DNA of 64,000 nucleotides from Halococcus hamelinensis 100A6 (GTDB lineage Archaea; Halobacteriota; Halobacteria; Halobacteriales; Halococcaceae). Under the pieces are notes generated by a model. The model ran no database searches. It saw only the letters and a program-made list of their open reading frames with translations, and was not told where the DNA came from. The stretch is from NCBI RefSeq assembly GCF_000336675.1, contig NZ_AOMB01000041.1:34812-98811 (forward strand). The letters are read 5' to 3'. The translations under genes were made by a program, and so were the position numbers. Below, piece by piece: positions 62,961 to 64,000 of this stretch; position 1 is the first letter of the stretch, and the number at the start of each line of letters is the position of its first letter.

Positions 62961-63771
62961 CCTCACCCCCGATGGCCGGCGCGAACGAGTACGGCGGCCA
63001 CGGCCCGGTGAACCTGACCTCGACCCCGGACTCGGCCGCGACCTCGTCGAGCAGGTCGCCGAGGTCGTCCTCGCGGTCGGCCGGCGCGAGCACCGTGAAC
63101 CGGGCCTGGGTCTCCATGCCGTCGTCGCCGGCGTCCTCGTCGTCAAGCGTTGTCCGGTCACCGAGTTCGGTGACGTTGCGGACGACCGATTCGAGCCGCT
63201 CGCGGAGCGCCCCCGCCCGCTCGTTCCGGCGTTCGCGTTTGAGCTCGCGGAGCCGCTGGTCGTACTGTTTTTCGAGCATGAACGCGGTGCCCGAGCCCGC
63301 GTCGGCGATCTCGGTGTCGAGCTCCCCGAGCCGGTCGTCGCTGGTTTCGAGGTCCTCGACCAACGCCTGCTCGTCGCGCCGGAGTTCGATCCGGTACTCC
63401 CAGTGGCCCGCGACCGCGTCGAGGTAGTCCCCGACGGTCTCGCGCTCCTCGCGGACCCACTCGCGCACGCTCTCGTCGGCCCCGGTCACGACGGTGTCGA
63501 ACTGGAAGGGCAGCGGGGTGTCGAACGCCTCGCCCGCCTCGTCGACCACGCGCTGGTGTTGGAGCACCCACGTCCGCACCACGTCCATGTCGGCGGTGTC
63601 GTAGAGGGACTCGCAGTCGTGAACCACGACCCCGATGTCGTCGACCGCGACCAGCCGCACGGGCTCGTCGTCGACGCCGGTCGCCGAAAACTCGGCCTCG
63701 CCGCCCAGCCGCACGGCACAGTAGAGGTATCGTCCCTCGTCGAACTCGTCGGTCTCGTCGGTCTCAGACAC
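62941..63771 (-). CDS. gvpL: Gas vesicle protein GvpL (GvpF/L family)
   Basis: 276 residues. GvpF/L signature: RYLYCAVRLG at the start, VRLVAVDDIGVVVHDC, VLQHQRVVDEAGEAFDTPLPFQFDTVV, and the C-terminal FTGPWPPYSFAP. The middle helical part carries a haloarchaeal insertion. It functions in early vesicle assembly, contacting many other Gvp proteins. Overlaps gvpK by 8 bases and gvpM by 20. Confidence 0.94.
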   Translation of the reverse strand: MSETDETDEFDEGRYLYCAVRLGGEAEFSATGVDDEPVRLVAVDDIGVVVHDCESLYDTADMDVVRTWVLQHQRVVDEAGEAFDTPLPFQFDTVVTGADESVREWVREERETVGDYLDAVAGHWEYRIELRRDEQALVEDLETSDDRLGELDTEIADAGSGTAFMLEKQYDQRLRELKRERRNERAGALRERLESVVRNVTELGDRTTLDDEDAGDDGMETQARFTVLAPADREDDLGDLLDEVAAESGVEVRFTGPWPPYSFAPAIGGEDGAEAG

Positions 63772-64000
63772 CGTCGATCACGCCCCGTTCGTCGCGGGGT
63801 TCGTCGGCACGCTCGACGAGGTCCCTGACCAGCCCGTCGAGTTCGCCACGGAGGTCGTCGACCGGCTCCTCGATCCCCTCGTCCTGCTTGATGTTCTCGA
63901 TCTCGGTTTCGAGCGCCGCCAGCTGCGAGCCCAGCCGCTCGATCTCCTCGTCGGTGAGTTCGCCCGACTCCATCCGGCGGATCGCCTCGCGTTCCATCGC
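63764..64000 (-). CDS. gvpK: Gas vesicle protein GvpK (C-terminal part; start outside window)
   Basis: The visible 78 codons, MEREAIRRMESGELTDEEIERLGSQL first at 63997, match the C-terminal half of GvpK (EIERLG block, EGIEEPVDDLRGELDGLV). The family is normally over 100 residues and this ATG is probably internal; the frame stays open to the window edge. Overlaps gvpL by eight bases. GvpK helps vesicle formation. Confidence 0.82.
   Translation of the reverse strand, partial: AMEREAIRRMESGELTDEEIERLGSQLAALETEIENIKQDEGIEEPVDDLRGELDGLVRDLVERADEPRDERGVIDGV

Overview
The window is about 68% G+C. Its proteins are strongly acidic, almost every gene has archaeal relatives, and many promoters have a TATA box 25-30 bases before a leaderless start. 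Together these point to a halophilic archaeon of class Halobacteria. Markers include archaeal ribosomal proteins (L7Ae, S28e, L24e), class I lysyl-tRNA synthetase, aRF1, TiaS, CTP-dependent riboflavin kinase, GfcR, PitA and gas-vesicle genes. The genus cannot be fixed from the sequence. It reads as ordinary chromosome: tightly packed, with many 1-20 base overlaps, no insertion sequence, no CRISPR array and no rRNA. One tRNA, tRNA-Gly(CCC), is present.

Layout. 1-2943: the start of a penicillin-acylase-type hydrolase, then the rpl7ae-rps28e-rpl24e-ndk operon, in which L24e has a long acidic tail. 2943-8882: sugar metabolism (a PfkB fructokinase-like kinase, 2-keto-3-deoxygluconate kinase, the regulator GfcR), an SDR and an aspartoacylase-like enzyme. 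8910-17467: a PhoU/TrkA-C protein, citrate synthase, Trm112, CbiX with its DR2241 partner, and a three-gene set (alcohol dehydrogenase, amidohydrolase, DUF59 protein) that closely resembles the accessory genes of bacterial propane monooxygenase operons. 17517-31258: CysS, a small flavoprotein, an EamA transporter, isocitrate dehydrogenase, an isoaspartyl peptidase, methionine aminopeptidase, PurA, small regulators and a site-2 protease. 31531-42265: molybdenum cofactor genes (MobB-MoaE fusion, two MoeA), UMP kinase, LysRS, a second site-2 protease and PitA. 42265-53625: a UbiB-type kinase, tRNA-Gly, an Nmad3-like protein, regulators, TiaS, threonine synthase, a branched-chain aminotransferase and ribK-ribB. 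53775-61983: ArgRS, a MinD-like ATPase, aRF1 with a zinc-ribbon protein, an Nramp-like transporter and Pth2. 62065-64000: the end of a gas-vesicle operon (gvpK-gvpL-gvpM) and an acidic protein beyond it.

Two observations stand out. First, three long intergenic regions (about 6164-6660, 21770-22296 and 50930-51246) hold copies of one dispersed, hairpin-rich element; stems keep their pairing while their sequences change, which suggests selection on structure. Second, the propane-monooxygenase-type accessory trio at 14314-17273 has no monooxygenase nearby, so its role here is open.
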